A stretch of DNA of 64,000 nt from Beijerinckiaceae bacterium (GTDB lineage Bacteria; Pseudomonadota; Alphaproteobacteria; Rhizobiales; Beijerinckiaceae), in the NCBI GenBank assembly GCA_027533425.1, contig JAPZUD010000006.1, forward strand, positions 496,001 to 560,000. The letters are read 5' to 3'. Positions 48,144-57,324 of this stretch are shown piece by piece (the first letter of the stretch is position 1; every line of letters starts with the position of its first letter). A program made the position numbers and the translations under genes. A model generated the notes under the pieces. It was not told the origin of the DNA. It ran no database searches and saw only the letters and a program-made list of their open reading frames with translations.

Positions 48144-48839
48144 ATGGCCCTTCCGGTCCCCACGCTCGCACCGCGCCCCAGCCTTGCCGTTCTCGGCCTG
48201 CAGGAGCGCTTCCCCGTCCGCCGGGCTTTCTGTATCGGCCGGAACTACGCGGCCCATGCCCGGGAAATGGGCTTCGACCCGGATCGGGAACCGCCCTTCT
48301 TCTTCATGAAGACCGCCGAGGCCATCGTTCCGGTGGAGCCCGGCCAGACGGCGGAGATCGCGTATCCTTCCGGCACACGGGACTATCACCACGAAGCAGA
48401 GTTGATCGTAGCGATCGGCCGCGGCGGCCGCGACATTCCGGAATCGGAAGCGCTCCTGCATGTCTTCGGCTATGCCGTTGGCCTCGACATGACCCGCCGT
48501 GACCTACAGGCCGAAGCCAAGAAACTGGGCCGCCCGTGGGAGATCGGAAAATCGGCGGATCAGTCCGGCCCGGCCGGCCCGATCACCCGTGGAGCCACGC
48601 TCGACATCAAGGGTCATATCCGCCTCGCCGTGAACGGCGCTGTCCGGCAGGATTCGACGCTGGCCGCGATGATCTGGTCGATCCCTGAGCAGATCGCGAT
48701 CATCTCGCGCTATTTCGAGCTCCATGCCGGCGATCTGATCTTCACGGGCACCCCCGAGGGCGTGGATGCCGTGATGCGCGGCGACACGATGGAGGTCTCG
48801 GTTGATGGGCTCGAGCGGATCCGCGTCGCGGTGGTCTGA
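48144..48839 (+). CDS. Fumarylacetoacetate hydrolase family protein (FAHD1-like)
   Basis: This 231-residue FAH-fold protein has RRAFCIGRNYAAHAREMG, FFFMKTAEAIV, the metal-binding YHHEAELIV and LIFTGTPEGV. Its short length and motifs match the FAHD1/acylpyruvase and oxaloacetate decarboxylase group rather than true fumarylacetoacetase. ATG 48144 lies six bases after GGAG; GTG 48132 is in frame. Its stop abuts that of ftsY on the other strand. Confidence 0.9.
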   Translation: MALPVPTLAPRPSLAVLGLQERFPVRRAFCIGRNYAAHAREMGFDPDREPPFFFMKTAEAIVPVEPGQTAEIAYPSGTRDYHHEAELIVAIGRGGRDIPESEALLHVFGYAVGLDMTRRDLQAEAKKLGRPWEIGKSADQSGPAGPITRGATLDIKGHIRLAVNGAVRQDSTLAAMIWSIPEQIAIISRYFELHAGDLIFTGTPEGVDAVMRGDTMEVSVDGLERIRVAVV

Positions 48840-49865
48840 TCAGCCGGTCCGGGCCTCGTCCTCGTCGAGGCCCGCAATCGCCCGCGCAAAATCACGCGCC
48901 TCGAAGGGCTCGAGATCGTCCACGCCTTCGCCGACGCCGATGAAATGGACCGGCAGGCCGAATTTCTCCGCGAGGGCGACGAGGATCCCGCCCCGCGCCG
49001 TGCCGTCGAGCTTGGTCATGACAAGGCCCGTCACGCCGGCAATCTGCCGGAACGCCTCGACCTGCGAGATCGCATTCTGGCCAACCGTGGCATCCAGCAC
49101 CAACAGGCAGGCATGCGGGGCCTCGGGATCGACCTTGCGGATCACGCGGACGATCTTGGCCAGCTCGTCCATCAGCCCCTGCTTGTTCTGAAGCCGCCCG
49201 GCCGTGTCGATCAGCACCACGTCCCGTCCTTCGGCCCGGGCCTGTGTGAGCGCGTCGAAGGCGAGGCCGGCCGCATCGCCGCCCTGCTCGCGTGCGAGGA
49301 ACGCCGCGCCGGTCCGTTCGGACCAGACGCGGAGCTGGTCGATGGCGGCAGCACGGAACGTGTCGCCGGCCGCAAGCATGACCGAGCGGCCTTCTGCCCG
49401 GAATTTCGCCGCCAGCTTGCCGATCGTGGTCGTCTTGCCCGAACCGTTCACCCCGACCATGAGAATGACGAAGGGTTTCCGCGCGGCATCGATCACCAAC
49501 GGACGGGCCACCGGCACCAGCACGGATTCGACCTCCGCCGCGAGCGCCGCCTTGATATCCTCCGGCGAGACCGTGCGGTCGAATCGGTCCTTGCCGATGG
49601 CCGATACAATCCGGGCAGAGACCTCGACGCCGAGATCGGCCTGGATCAGGATATCCTCGAGATCCTGCAGCGTGTCCGCATCCAGCTTGCGGGTCGTGAA
49701 GATGGCGGTGATGCCGGAACCGAGCTGCGAGGCCGTCCGGCCAAGCCCGGCACGGAGCCGCTTCCACCAGGACAGCTTGGGTGCGGGATCGGCCTCGGCG
49801 GCCGGCGCGGCCTCCCGGCCGAACAGCCGGCCGAAAAAGCCGGGCTTCTTGCTGTCCTCGCTCAT
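48840..49865 (-). CDS. ftsY: Signal recognition particle receptor FtsY
   Basis: This 341-residue SRP receptor has a short basic N-terminus (FFGRLFGREAAP) that may bind lipid, then the N domain and the GTPase G domain. GTPase motifs are GVNGSGKTTT, DTAGRLQNK and TKLDGTARGG. It docks the Ffh-ribosome complex at the inner membrane. It lies 18 bases after mtaB, forming dapF-mtaB-ftsY, an order common in this class. Confidence 0.97.
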   Translation of the reverse strand: MSEDSKKPGFFGRLFGREAAPAAEADPAPKLSWWKRLRAGLGRTASQLGSGITAIFTTRKLDADTLQDLEDILIQADLGVEVSARIVSAIGKDRFDRTVSPEDIKAALAAEVESVLVPVARPLVIDAARKPFVILMVGVNGSGKTTTIGKLAAKFRAEGRSVMLAAGDTFRAAAIDQLRVWSERTGAAFLAREQGGDAAGLAFDALTQARAEGRDVVLIDTAGRLQNKQGLMDELAKIVRVIRKVDPEAPHACLLVLDATVGQNAISQVEAFRQIAGVTGLVMTKLDGTARGGILVALAEKFGLPVHFIGVGEGVDDLEPFEARDFARAIAGLDEDEARTG

Positions 49866-49883
49866 GCGATGCCCCTTCCGGCC

Positions 49884-51161
49884 TCAGGCGATCAATGTGC
49901 CGCTCAGCGCGGAACCGTCATGCCCGGTGATCCGCACCTGCGCAAGCGTCCCCGGTTCGGCCGCGCCAACGAAACGGACCAGCGTGAAATCATCCAGCCG
50001 GCCTGTTCCGGCGCGCTCGACCAGGATCGGGCCAACCCGGCCGACCGACCGGGCGAGATGCGCGGCCAGGGCCTGCGCCCCTTTCTCCCGCAGCCGGGCG
50101 GCCCGGTCCTTGATGGTTGCCTTGCCCAGTTGCGGCATGCGCGCAGCCGGCGTTCCCGGCCGGGGCGAATAGGGAAAGACATGGAGGAAGGTAAGGCCGC
50201 ATTCATCGACGAGATCGAGCGAATTCGCGAACATCGCCTCGGTCTCGGTCGGGAAGCCGGCGATGATATCCGCTCCGAACACGAAATCCGGCCGCTCGGC
50301 CCGTAATTCGGAGCAGAAGCGGATCGCATCCTCGCGGGAATGCCGGCGCTTCATCCGCTTGAGGATGAGATTGTCCCCTGCCTGCAGCGAGAGATGGAGA
50401 TGCGGCATGAGGCGCGGCTCGGATTTCAGCAGCCGGACGAGCGTGTCATCCGCCTCGATGGAATCGATCGACGAGATCCGCAGCCGCTCAAGCCCCGGGC
50501 AATGCGCGAGAATCCCCTCGACAAGGGTGCCAAGCCGCGGTGTACCCGGCAGGTCCGTTCCGTAGGAGGTCAGGTCGACACCGGTCAGCACCACCTCGCG
50601 ATAGCCGCCCTCCAGCAGGCGGCTGATCTGCGCCACCACCTCGCCCATCGGGACCGAGCGGGAATTCCCGCGCCCGAACGGGATGATGCAGAAGGTACAG
50701 CGATGGTCGCAGCCATTCTGTACCTGCACGAAAGCCCGCGCCCGCCCCTCCATGCCATCGACGAGATGGCCGGCCGTTTCGCGGACGCTCATGATATCGT
50801 TGACGCGGACCCTCTCGAGAGTATCGAGCCCGAAACCTGCCGGCTTCGGCGGCACCGCCTCGGCCCAGGTCTCGTCCTTCAGCTTGATATCGTTGCCGAT
50901 GACCTGCGCCACCTCCGCCATTCCGGCAAAGGTTTCCGGCTCGGTCTGGGCGGCACAGCCGGTAACGACGATCCGCGCGCCCGGCTTCTCGCGGTGGAGG
51001 CGACGGATGGTCTGTCGCGCCTGCCGCACGGCCTCGGCCGTGACCGCGCAGGTATTGACGATAACGAGATCCTCATGCCCCGCCTCGCGGGCAGCCTTGC
51101 GCATGCCCTCACTCTCGAAGGTATTGAGACGGCAGCCCAGCGTGACGACCTCGACCGGCAT
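49884..51161 (-). CDS. mtaB: tRNA t6A37 methylthiotransferase MtaB
   Basis: This 425-residue radical SAM methylthiotransferase has an N-terminal UPF0004 domain with cluster ligands C10, C38 and C69, the radical SAM motif CDHRCTFC (C151, C155, C158), and a C-terminal TRAM domain. It converts t6A37 to ms2t6A37 in tRNA, downstream of the TsaD reaction encoded 40 kb away. Its start is 3 bases after the dapF stop. Confidence 0.95.
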   Translation of the reverse strand: MPVEVVTLGCRLNTFESEGMRKAAREAGHEDLVIVNTCAVTAEAVRQARQTIRRLHREKPGARIVVTGCAAQTEPETFAGMAEVAQVIGNDIKLKDETWAEAVPPKPAGFGLDTLERVRVNDIMSVRETAGHLVDGMEGRARAFVQVQNGCDHRCTFCIIPFGRGNSRSVPMGEVVAQISRLLEGGYREVVLTGVDLTSYGTDLPGTPRLGTLVEGILAHCPGLERLRISSIDSIEADDTLVRLLKSEPRLMPHLHLSLQAGDNLILKRMKRRHSREDAIRFCSELRAERPDFVFGADIIAGFPTETEAMFANSLDLVDECGLTFLHVFPYSPRPGTPAARMPQLGKATIKDRAARLREKGAQALAAHLARSVGRVGPILVERAGTGRLDDFTLVRFVGAAEPGTLAQVRITGHDGSALSGTLIA

Positions 51162-51164
51162 GGC

Positions 51165-52040
51165 TCAGCCCCGGGCCTCGGCCAGCCAGGCCCCGTCGAG
51201 CGCCCCGGTGAAGCTGGTCGCCGCAGGCCCGGTCATGATGACATGGCCGCGCGAATCGCGGTCAATGCGCAGGGTCCCGCCCGGCAGGCGGATGGCAACC
51301 GCTCCGTCGGCAAGGCCGAGGCGCCAGGTCGCCACGCCGACCGCGCAGGCCGCCGTGCCGCAGGCCAGCGTGATCCCGGCCGCGCGCTCCCAGACCCGGA
51401 CGCGGAAGCGGTTCGGCCCCTCGGTCGAGACAAGCGAGATATTGGCCTTTTCCGGAAAGACCGGATGGGTTTCGAGCCGCGGTCCGATCGCCTCGAGGGG
51501 GAAGGCCTCGGCATCCTCGACGAAGAAGATACCATGCGGATTGCCCATATTGACGGCACTGAACCAGCCCGGCAGCCGCGGATGGATCGCGGCTCCGTCA
51601 AAGGGCACGCGCAAGGTGTCCGGCCCGGAACCGGCCAAGGGAATCTCCGCCCAGCCCAGGGCCGGCAATCCCATATCCACTGCGACCTCCCTACCCTCGA
51701 CATGGCCGACAAGGATTCCGGCCTTTGTCTCGATCCGGACCGGGTCCCGCCCGTCCTCGGTATGGACGAGCGCTGCGATGCAACGCGTGGCATTGCCGCA
51801 GGCACCGACCTCGCCCCCATCCGGGTTGAAGATGCGCATCCGGACATCCGCATGCGGGGTATCCTCCAGCAGGATCAGCTGGTCACAGCCAACGCCGAAC
51901 CGGCGATCGGCGATGCGGGCGAGCTGGGGCTGCGTCAGCGCAAGGGACAGCTTCCGTGCATCGATCACGACGAAATCATTGCCAAGCCCCTGCATCTTGC
52001 GAAAGGGCAGGCTGTCGGGGAGGGCGGCGGAGCTGGTCAT
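51165..52040 (-). CDS. dapF: Diaminopimelate epimerase
   Basis: This 291-residue enzyme converts LL- to meso-diaminopimelate for lysine and peptidoglycan synthesis. The two catalytic cysteines are C81 in GACGNATRC and C227 in LACGTAACA, in two pseudo-symmetric halves. Start 52040 follows GAGG at eight bases; ATG 52058 adds six residues and has no site. It is first of dapF-mtaB-ftsY. Confidence 0.96.
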   Translation of the reverse strand: MTSSAALPDSLPFRKMQGLGNDFVVIDARKLSLALTQPQLARIADRRFGVGCDQLILLEDTPHADVRMRIFNPDGGEVGACGNATRCIAALVHTEDGRDPVRIETKAGILVGHVEGREVAVDMGLPALGWAEIPLAGSGPDTLRVPFDGAAIHPRLPGWFSAVNMGNPHGIFFVEDAEAFPLEAIGPRLETHPVFPEKANISLVSTEGPNRFRVRVWERAAGITLACGTAACAVGVATWRLGLADGAVAIRLPGGTLRIDRDSRGHVIMTGPAATSFTGALDGAWLAEARG

Positions 52041-52201
52041 CGCGGGATCCTCTCCCATATGAGCCGCTAGGATTCTGCCGGCCGGACCAAAGAAGGACTT
52101 GTCTTGCCTTGGGCCTGCATGCAGATAGCGTTACAATGGGTCGTTATGCGTCGGGACGCGTGCCGGCCGCACGCGCACTCCTCGGAAGGTGGCTAGTATC
52201 G

Positions 52202-53596
52202 ATGCGGCGCCATAGCGCGGTTCTGGATAGGCGATCAACGGCTTTTGTCGCTTTGGCGGCTCTGGCCGGATTTCCTGCCCTCATTGCCGCAGCTTTCGGC
52301 CAGAGCCCGTCGAGCGACAGGGCCCAGCCCGACACGCCCCCCGCCCCGCCCCGGACCGTGGCCACGGCAATCCAGATCGCCAACCTCCCGCTCGGTGTGG
52401 TGACCTTCCCGAATGGAAAGGCCATGAACCTGACCGTGGCGCTGGGTTCGGCCGCTTTCCGGCACCCGAAAGATCCGCCTGGCCGGCTCTGGCTGATGAC
52501 CGATCGTGGTCCGAGTATTCCCTGCACGGACGCGAAGCGCCTGATCGGCATCGAGCCGGAACAGGCCTGCCCAGCGGACCGGAATGGCCGGATCTACCCG
52601 CTGGCCGGGTTCGTACCGTCGATCTATGCCGTCGATATCGGCCAGGATCAGGTGGCCCGGATCAATGTCTTTGTGCCCTTCAAGGGCAAGTCGGGACGAC
52701 CGGTTTCCGGCCGACCGAACGCCGCCAGTGGCAATAGCCGCGCCGAGGGCGTTTTCGCAACCGATGGCAAGGCTCTGCCGCCGGATCCCTCCGGTATCGA
52801 CCCCGAGGCCTTCATCCGCCTGCAGGACGGGTCTTACTGGGTCGCCGAGGAATTCGGCCCCTCGCTGCTCGAAGTCGCTCCCGACGGCACGGTCCGCCGG
52901 AGGCTGGTGCCGTCGAACGCCGCGGCGGATTTCAAGGATGCGGATTACGAGATTGTCCCCAACCTGCCGCCGATCATGCGCCAGAAAGGCCAGAATCGCG
53001 GCTTCGAGGGCCTCGCTGTCTCGCCGGACGAGAAGTTCCTCTATGTGATGATGCAGTCTCCGCTCGCCAACCCGGACGCGCAGGTCCTGCAATCCTCGCG
53101 CAATGTCCGACTCTGGAAGATCGAGCGCGAGACCGGCGCGGTCGCCGGCCAGTTCTTCTACCAGCTGGATGAGCCCGCGGCCTTCCGGGCCGACCGGGAA
53201 GGGCGCGAACGCAGCCAGCAGGACGTCCATGTCAGCGAGATTGTCGCGCTTGGCCCGGATCGGTTGCTTATCCTCGAACGGATCGACAAGACCTCGCGTC
53301 TCTTCATCATCGCGCTGGACGAGGCGAACCGCGTGCCGCCGGAATTCGACTCGGCCGAGATGAACCCGAGCCTCGAGGCGCTGTCGGGCGAGGCCCTGGC
53401 CCTGCGCGGGCTCAAGCCGCTGCCCAAGATCCTCGCTCTCGATACCGACTCGGTTCCTGGCCTTCCCGCAAAGATCGAGGGTGTTGCGGTTATGGCACCG
53501 GACGAGCTGATTCTCGTCAATGACAACGATTTCGGGATCGACGGCGTGCGCACGCAGATGTTCCGCGTTACATTGCCGGCACCCGTGCTGCGCTGA
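52202..53596 (+). CDS. Exported esterase-like phytase-domain protein
   Basis: A protein of about 464 residues with an N-terminal signal (basic start, then FVALAALAGFPALIAAAFG) and a beta-propeller esterase-like phytase domain. Recognisable blocks are LWLMTDRGPS, DGSYWVAEEFGPSLLEV, NRGFEGLAVSPDEKFLYVM and LILVNDNDFGIDG. The acidic loops suggest calcium binding. The family is exported and its true substrate is uncertain despite the name. Start 52202 is preferred for the signal; ATG 52136 is in frame. Confidence 0.87.
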   Translation: MRRHSAVLDRRSTAFVALAALAGFPALIAAAFGQSPSSDRAQPDTPPAPPRTVATAIQIANLPLGVVTFPNGKAMNLTVALGSAAFRHPKDPPGRLWLMTDRGPSIPCTDAKRLIGIEPEQACPADRNGRIYPLAGFVPSIYAVDIGQDQVARINVFVPFKGKSGRPVSGRPNAASGNSRAEGVFATDGKALPPDPSGIDPEAFIRLQDGSYWVAEEFGPSLLEVAPDGTVRRRLVPSNAAADFKDADYEIVPNLPPIMRQKGQNRGFEGLAVSPDEKFLYVMMQSPLANPDAQVLQSSRNVRLWKIERETGAVAGQFFYQLDEPAAFRADREGRERSQQDVHVSEIVALGPDRLLILERIDKTSRLFIIALDEANRVPPEFDSAEMNPSLEALSGEALALRGLKPLPKILALDTDSVPGLPAKIEGVAVMAPDELILVNDNDFGIDGVRTQMFRVTLPAPVLR

Positions 53597-53651
53597 CAGG
53601 CCGCCTGTCCTGCGCCGTATCGGGTAGCCATTGCCAGAATGAGGTCGGGCC

Positions 53652-54341
53652 ATGTCGTTGCCTGGGGTTCGCGCCAAGGGGTTTGTTCCGGTCCTGACGG
53701 CGGCAGGCCAGCCCTTTGCGAGATCAATAATCCTCGCAAGCTCGATTGCCCTTTCCTGTGCGATCGTGCTGGCCCAGCAGAACCCTGCCCCGCCCCCGGC
53801 CGCCGCGCCCGTGGCACCGCCCGCCGCTCCGGCCAACCCGCCCGTGACCGACGCGCCGAAACCACAGGCCGAAACCGCCGGCGGCGAGATGAAGGAAATC
53901 GTGCCGCAACCCGTCCTGCGTTTCCGGGGCCAGAGCCCCTGGGACGAGGCGCATGTCTCGATCCGGAAGGCGATTGACGGTCTCGAGGCCGAGGCGAAGC
54001 GGCTGGGCCTCGCCCGGCAGGGCAACCCGATGGCCCATTTCATCGACAGCGACGATCTCGGCTTCACCTTCGAGGCGATGGTGCCGCTCGCTGCCGCGCC
54101 CGAACCCGGCAAGGCCTTTGGCGAGGGGATCGACGCCACGCTCTCCCCCGGCGGCCGTTCGGTGATCTTCCCCTATGAAGGCGCGAATGACGAGATCGAC
54201 AATGCCTACGAGGCGCTGACCGCCTGGCTGGATGACAAGGGCCTCGTTTCCACCGGGCGCTATCTCGAGGAATACGAGAATCTGCCCGAACGCGGCGATG
54301 ATCCCGGCATGAAGGCAAAGATCATCATCTTCCTGAAGTAA
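53652..54341 (+). CDS. Exported GyrI-like (effector-binding) domain protein
   Basis: This 229-residue protein has a long basic N-region and a hydrophobic segment (SIILASSIALSCAIVLA), a 35-residue Pro/Ala linker, and a GyrI/SOUL-like domain with PGGRSVIFPYEGANDEI and WLDDKGLVSTGRYLEEY. GyrI-like domains normally bind small ligands in the cytoplasm; here the domain is anchored in or exported to the periplasm. The start follows GAGG. It is unrelated to gyrase control as far as can be seen. Confidence 0.8.
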   Translation: MSLPGVRAKGFVPVLTAAGQPFARSIILASSIALSCAIVLAQQNPAPPPAAAPVAPPAAPANPPVTDAPKPQAETAGGEMKEIVPQPVLRFRGQSPWDEAHVSIRKAIDGLEAEAKRLGLARQGNPMAHFIDSDDLGFTFEAMVPLAAAPEPGKAFGEGIDATLSPGGRSVIFPYEGANDEIDNAYEALTAWLDDKGLVSTGRYLEEYENLPERGDDPGMKAKIIIFLK

Positions 54342-54353
54342 AGCGGCCGCGGC

Positions 54354-54971
54354 CTATTGCCGGCTTGCTGCCGTGGCGATTCCGGCCCCGACCAGCAGGC
54401 TGCCACCGACCCGGTTGAACAGGCGGATGGCCGAGGGCTGGCGGAACACGTCCCGCGCCCGTGCCGCGACCAGCGCATAACCGAACGCATTGGCGAAAGC
54501 GAGAACGAGGAACGTCGTCTCGAAAATCACCATCTGCGGCAGGAGCGGCAGTGTCGGATCGAGGAATTGCGGCAGGAACGCCACAAAGAACGTAATGCTC
54601 TTCGGGTTGAGTGCCGTGACCAGCCAGGCATGCGAGAGCATTTTCAGGCGCGAGGACGGGTTCGTCTCCGCCCGCGCCTCGAGGGTGCCGCCGGCCCGGA
54701 ACAGCTTGATGCCGAGCCAAACGAGATAGGCCGCGCCCGCCCATTTCAGCACGGTGAAGACCGTGGCCGAAGTCATCAGCAGCGCGCCGATCCCCAGCAT
54801 GGAGAGCGTCATCGCCGTGAAATCGCCGAGCGCCACGCCCGCAGCCATCGGCAGCGCCACCCGCCAGCCCTGGCCCAGCGCATAGGACATGACGAGCAGG
54901 ATCGTCGGCCCCGGAATGAGCAGGAGCACGATCGAGGCGCCGGAAAAGGCGAGCCAGGTTTCGAAGGTCAT
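54354..54971 (-). CDS. LysE/RhtB-family amino-acid exporter
   Basis: This 205-residue membrane protein has six hydrophobic segments. The N-terminal IVLLLIPGPTILLVMSYALG is the family's first signature, and the segment ending LNPKSITFFVAFLPQF is the second. Members export amino acids or homoserine lactones; the substrate is not predictable. ATG 54971 follows GAGGA. A 741-base frame on the same strand that covers it in another register is not coding. Confidence 0.92.
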   Translation of the reverse strand: MTFETWLAFSGASIVLLLIPGPTILLVMSYALGQGWRVALPMAAGVALGDFTAMTLSMLGIGALLMTSATVFTVLKWAGAAYLVWLGIKLFRAGGTLEARAETNPSSRLKMLSHAWLVTALNPKSITFFVAFLPQFLDPTLPLLPQMVIFETTFLVLAFANAFGYALVAARARDVFRQPSAIRLFNRVGGSLLVGAGIATAASRQ

Positions 54972-55226
54972 CGGGAATCCTCGCACGGGGAAACAACCGG
55001 CTCAGGCTAGACCCGGCCGCCTTCCTTGACCAGTGGCGCCTTTGGCTGTATCGAGCAGCCTCCAATCTGGTGAGATCAGCTTTGATCCGCCGACCGGGCC
55101 ATGGGCCCGGAGGTCAACGTCCGGCAGCGCGAGGCGCCCCCGGGCGCGGAACTGTTTGGAGCAAGGTCATGCCCGGAACCCCGTCTTGCTGCGGGTGAAC
55201 GGGCCGGTTCGAAACGGGTGAAACGC

Positions 55227-56786
55227 ATGTTTGAAGGCCTTTCCGGTCGTCTCTCGGGCATTCTCGACAAACTGACGCGCCGCGGCGCGCTCGGCGAGGC
55301 GGATGTGGCCGAGGCCATGCGCGAGGTGCGCCGGGCGCTGCTCGAGGCCGATGTCTCGCTCGATGTCGTCCGCGACTTCACCGAAAAGGTCCGCAGCCGC
55401 GCCGTCGGCGTGGATGTCGTCAAATCGGTCACGCCCGGCCAGATGGTCGTCAAGATCGTCCATGACCAGCTGGTCGAGATGCTGGGCTCCGATGCCCGCC
55501 CGATCGACCTCGCCGCGACGCCCCCCGTCGGCATCCTCATGGTCGGCCTGCAGGGCTCCGGCAAGACGACGACCACCGCCAAGATCGCCAAGCGCCTGAC
55601 CGAGCGCGAGAAAAAGAAGGTCCTGCTGGCTTCGCTCGACACCCGCCGCCCGGCGGCGATGGAGCAGCTGGCGGTGCTCGGCCGTGACAATGGCATCGAG
55701 GTCCTGCCCATCGTGGCGGGCCAGAACGCGATCCAGATCGCCGAACGCGCCGAGCAGGCCGCCCGCCTCGGCGGCTTCGATGTCGTGATCTACGACACCG
55801 CCGGCCGCGTCACCCTCGATGACGAGCTGATGGAGGAAGTGGTCCGCGTGCGCGACCGCATCCGCCCGCACGAGATCCTGCTCGTCGCCGATGCGCTGAC
55901 CGGCCAGGACGCGGTCAACACCGCCCGCGCCTTCGATGGCCGCGTCGGCGTGACCGGCATCGTGCTGACCCGCGTCGACGGCGATGGCCGCGGCGGTGCG
56001 GCCCTGTCGATGCGTGCCGTCACCGGCAAGCCGATCAAGCTGATCGGCATGGGCGAGAAGATGGACGCCCTCGAGGATTTCCATCCCGGCCGGATCGCCA
56101 ACCGCATCCTCGGCATGGGCGATATCGTCAGCCTCGTCGAGAAGGCGGCGGCGAATATCGACCAGGAAAAGGCGCTGGCCATGGCCGAGCGCATGCGCAA
56201 GGGCAAGTTCGATCTGAACGACCTGCGCGAGCAGCTCCGCCAGATGGAAAAGCTCGGCGGCATGGGCGGGCTGATGGGCATGCTGCCCGGCGTCGCCAAG
56301 ATGAAGGACCAGATCGCCCAGGCCGGCATCGGCGACAAGATGGTGAGCCGTCAGGTCGCGATCATCAATTCGATGACGCCGTCCGAACGCGCCAATCCCG
56401 ATCTGCTCAAGCATTCGCGCAAGAAGCGCATCGCAGCCGGCTCCGGCACCAGTGCCGAGGAGATCAACAAGCTGCTGAAGATGCACCGGACCATGGCCGA
56501 CATGATGAAATCCATGGGCTCGGGCAAGCGTGGGCCGATGGCCGGCCTCGCCAGCATGTTCGGGCTCGGCGGCGGCATGCCGGACCTGTCCAAGATGGCG
56601 CCTCCGGGTGCCAGCGGCGGCCTCTCGCCGGAAGCCCTCGCCGAGGCACAGAAAAAGCTTGAGCAGCTCCAGGGCCCCGGCGGCAAACCGACTCTCCCCG
56701 GCCTCGCCAAACCCGGCCTTCCCGGCCTTGGAACCGGCGGCGGCCTGCCCGGCCTCGGCGGCTTCAACCCGTTCCGCAAGAAGTAA
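55227..56786 (+). CDS. ffh: Signal recognition particle protein Ffh (SRP54)
   Basis: This 519-residue protein has an N domain, a GTPase G domain (GLQGSGKTTTT, DTAGRV and a TRVDGDGRGG motif) and a methionine-rich M domain that binds SRP RNA and signal peptides (MGGLMGMLPGVAKMK, SRQVAIINSMTPSER). The C-terminal 60 residues form a Gly/Pro/Leu-rich tail of PGL and LPGLG units ending in FRKK. ATG 55227 is the family start; the frame begins at 55101. It is first of the ffh-rpsP-rimM-trmD-rplS group. Confidence 0.96.
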   Translation: MFEGLSGRLSGILDKLTRRGALGEADVAEAMREVRRALLEADVSLDVVRDFTEKVRSRAVGVDVVKSVTPGQMVVKIVHDQLVEMLGSDARPIDLAATPPVGILMVGLQGSGKTTTTAKIAKRLTEREKKKVLLASLDTRRPAAMEQLAVLGRDNGIEVLPIVAGQNAIQIAERAEQAARLGGFDVVIYDTAGRVTLDDELMEEVVRVRDRIRPHEILLVADALTGQDAVNTARAFDGRVGVTGIVLTRVDGDGRGGAALSMRAVTGKPIKLIGMGEKMDALEDFHPGRIANRILGMGDIVSLVEKAAANIDQEKALAMAERMRKGKFDLNDLREQLRQMEKLGGMGGLMGMLPGVAKMKDQIAQAGIGDKMVSRQVAIINSMTPSERANPDLLKHSRKKRIAAGSGTSAEEINKLLKMHRTMADMMKSMGSGKRGPMAGLASMFGLGGGMPDLSKMAPPGASGGLSPEALAEAQKKLEQLQGPGGKPTLPGLAKPGLPGLGTGGGLPGLGGFNPFRKK

Positions 56787-56825
56787 CAACCTTTTCGAAC
56801 ACCAGAGCAATCACAGGAGTAACCC

Positions 56826-57164
56826 ATGTCTCTGAAAATTCGTCTCGCCCGTGGCGGCGCCAAGAAGCGCCCGGTCTATCGCATCGTGGTGGCGGATGCC
56901 CGCGCCCCGCGTGACGGCCGCTTCCTCGAGAAGATCGGCACCTACAACCCGATGCTGGCCAAGGATTCGGCCGAGCGCGTGGTGATCGATCTCGAAAAGG
57001 CCAAGTCCTGGATCGCCAAGGGCGCCCAGCCGACCGATCGCGTGCTGCGCTTCCTCGATGCGGCCGGCCTCGTGAAGCGCGAAGCCCGCAACAACCCGAA
57101 GAAGGCCGAGCCGGGCAAGAAGATGGCCGAGCGCGCTGCCGCCAAGGCCGGCTCTGCCGAATAA
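56826..57164 (+). CDS. rpsP: 30S ribosomal protein S16
   Basis: This 112-residue protein begins [16 protein letters not shown], the S16 signature, and has [15 protein letters not shown] Lys/Ala-rich tail follows the conserved 80 residues, as often in alphaproteobacteria. CAGGAGTAACCC is a strong ribosome-binding site. It lies 39 bases after ffh; the gap to rimM carries three hairpins. Confidence 0.98.
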   Translation: MSLKIRLARGGAKKRPVYRIVVADARAPRDGRFLEKIGTYNPMLAKDSAERVVIDLEKAKSWIAKGAQPTDRVLRFLDAAGLVKREARNNPKKAEPGKKMAERAAAKAGSAE

Positions 57165-57189
57165 CAAGGCTGGCGCAGCCGAGTAAGCC

Positions 57190-57278
57190 CATCCGGCCCT
57201 GCCGGATGACCGGCAGCCGCCATCGAGAAACGGGCTCGCCCTGCGGCGAGCTTCCATGCCCGGGCCTTGCTCGGGCAT
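57190..57278 (+). repeat. Three consecutive hairpins between rpsP and rimM
   Basis: Three perfect stems follow each other: 57190-57197 with 57201-57208 (8 bp), 57234-57240 with 57245-57251 (7 bp), and 57256-57262 with 57272-57278 (7 bp). None has a T run, so they are not classical terminators. They could stabilise the rpsP message, mark a processing site, or lower expression of rimM and trmD relative to rpsP. Confidence 0.6.
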
Positions 57279-57324
57279 TCTCGTATCGGCCGGGTATTGT
57301 TGCCCGGCAGATCAAGGACAGGCG

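Noticed and set aside
54972-55226. Possible 4.5S SRP RNA between the LysE gene and ffh, suggested by GGTCATGCCCGGAA
   Set aside because: The conserved tetraloop and asymmetric-loop sequence of SRP RNA (GGAAGG...AGCAGCC type) is absent and no long hairpin forms around it.
55167-56810. 547-codon minus-strand frame opposite ffh
   Set aside because: His- and Asp-rich shadow; ffh has all its GTPase and M-domain motifs on the other strand.
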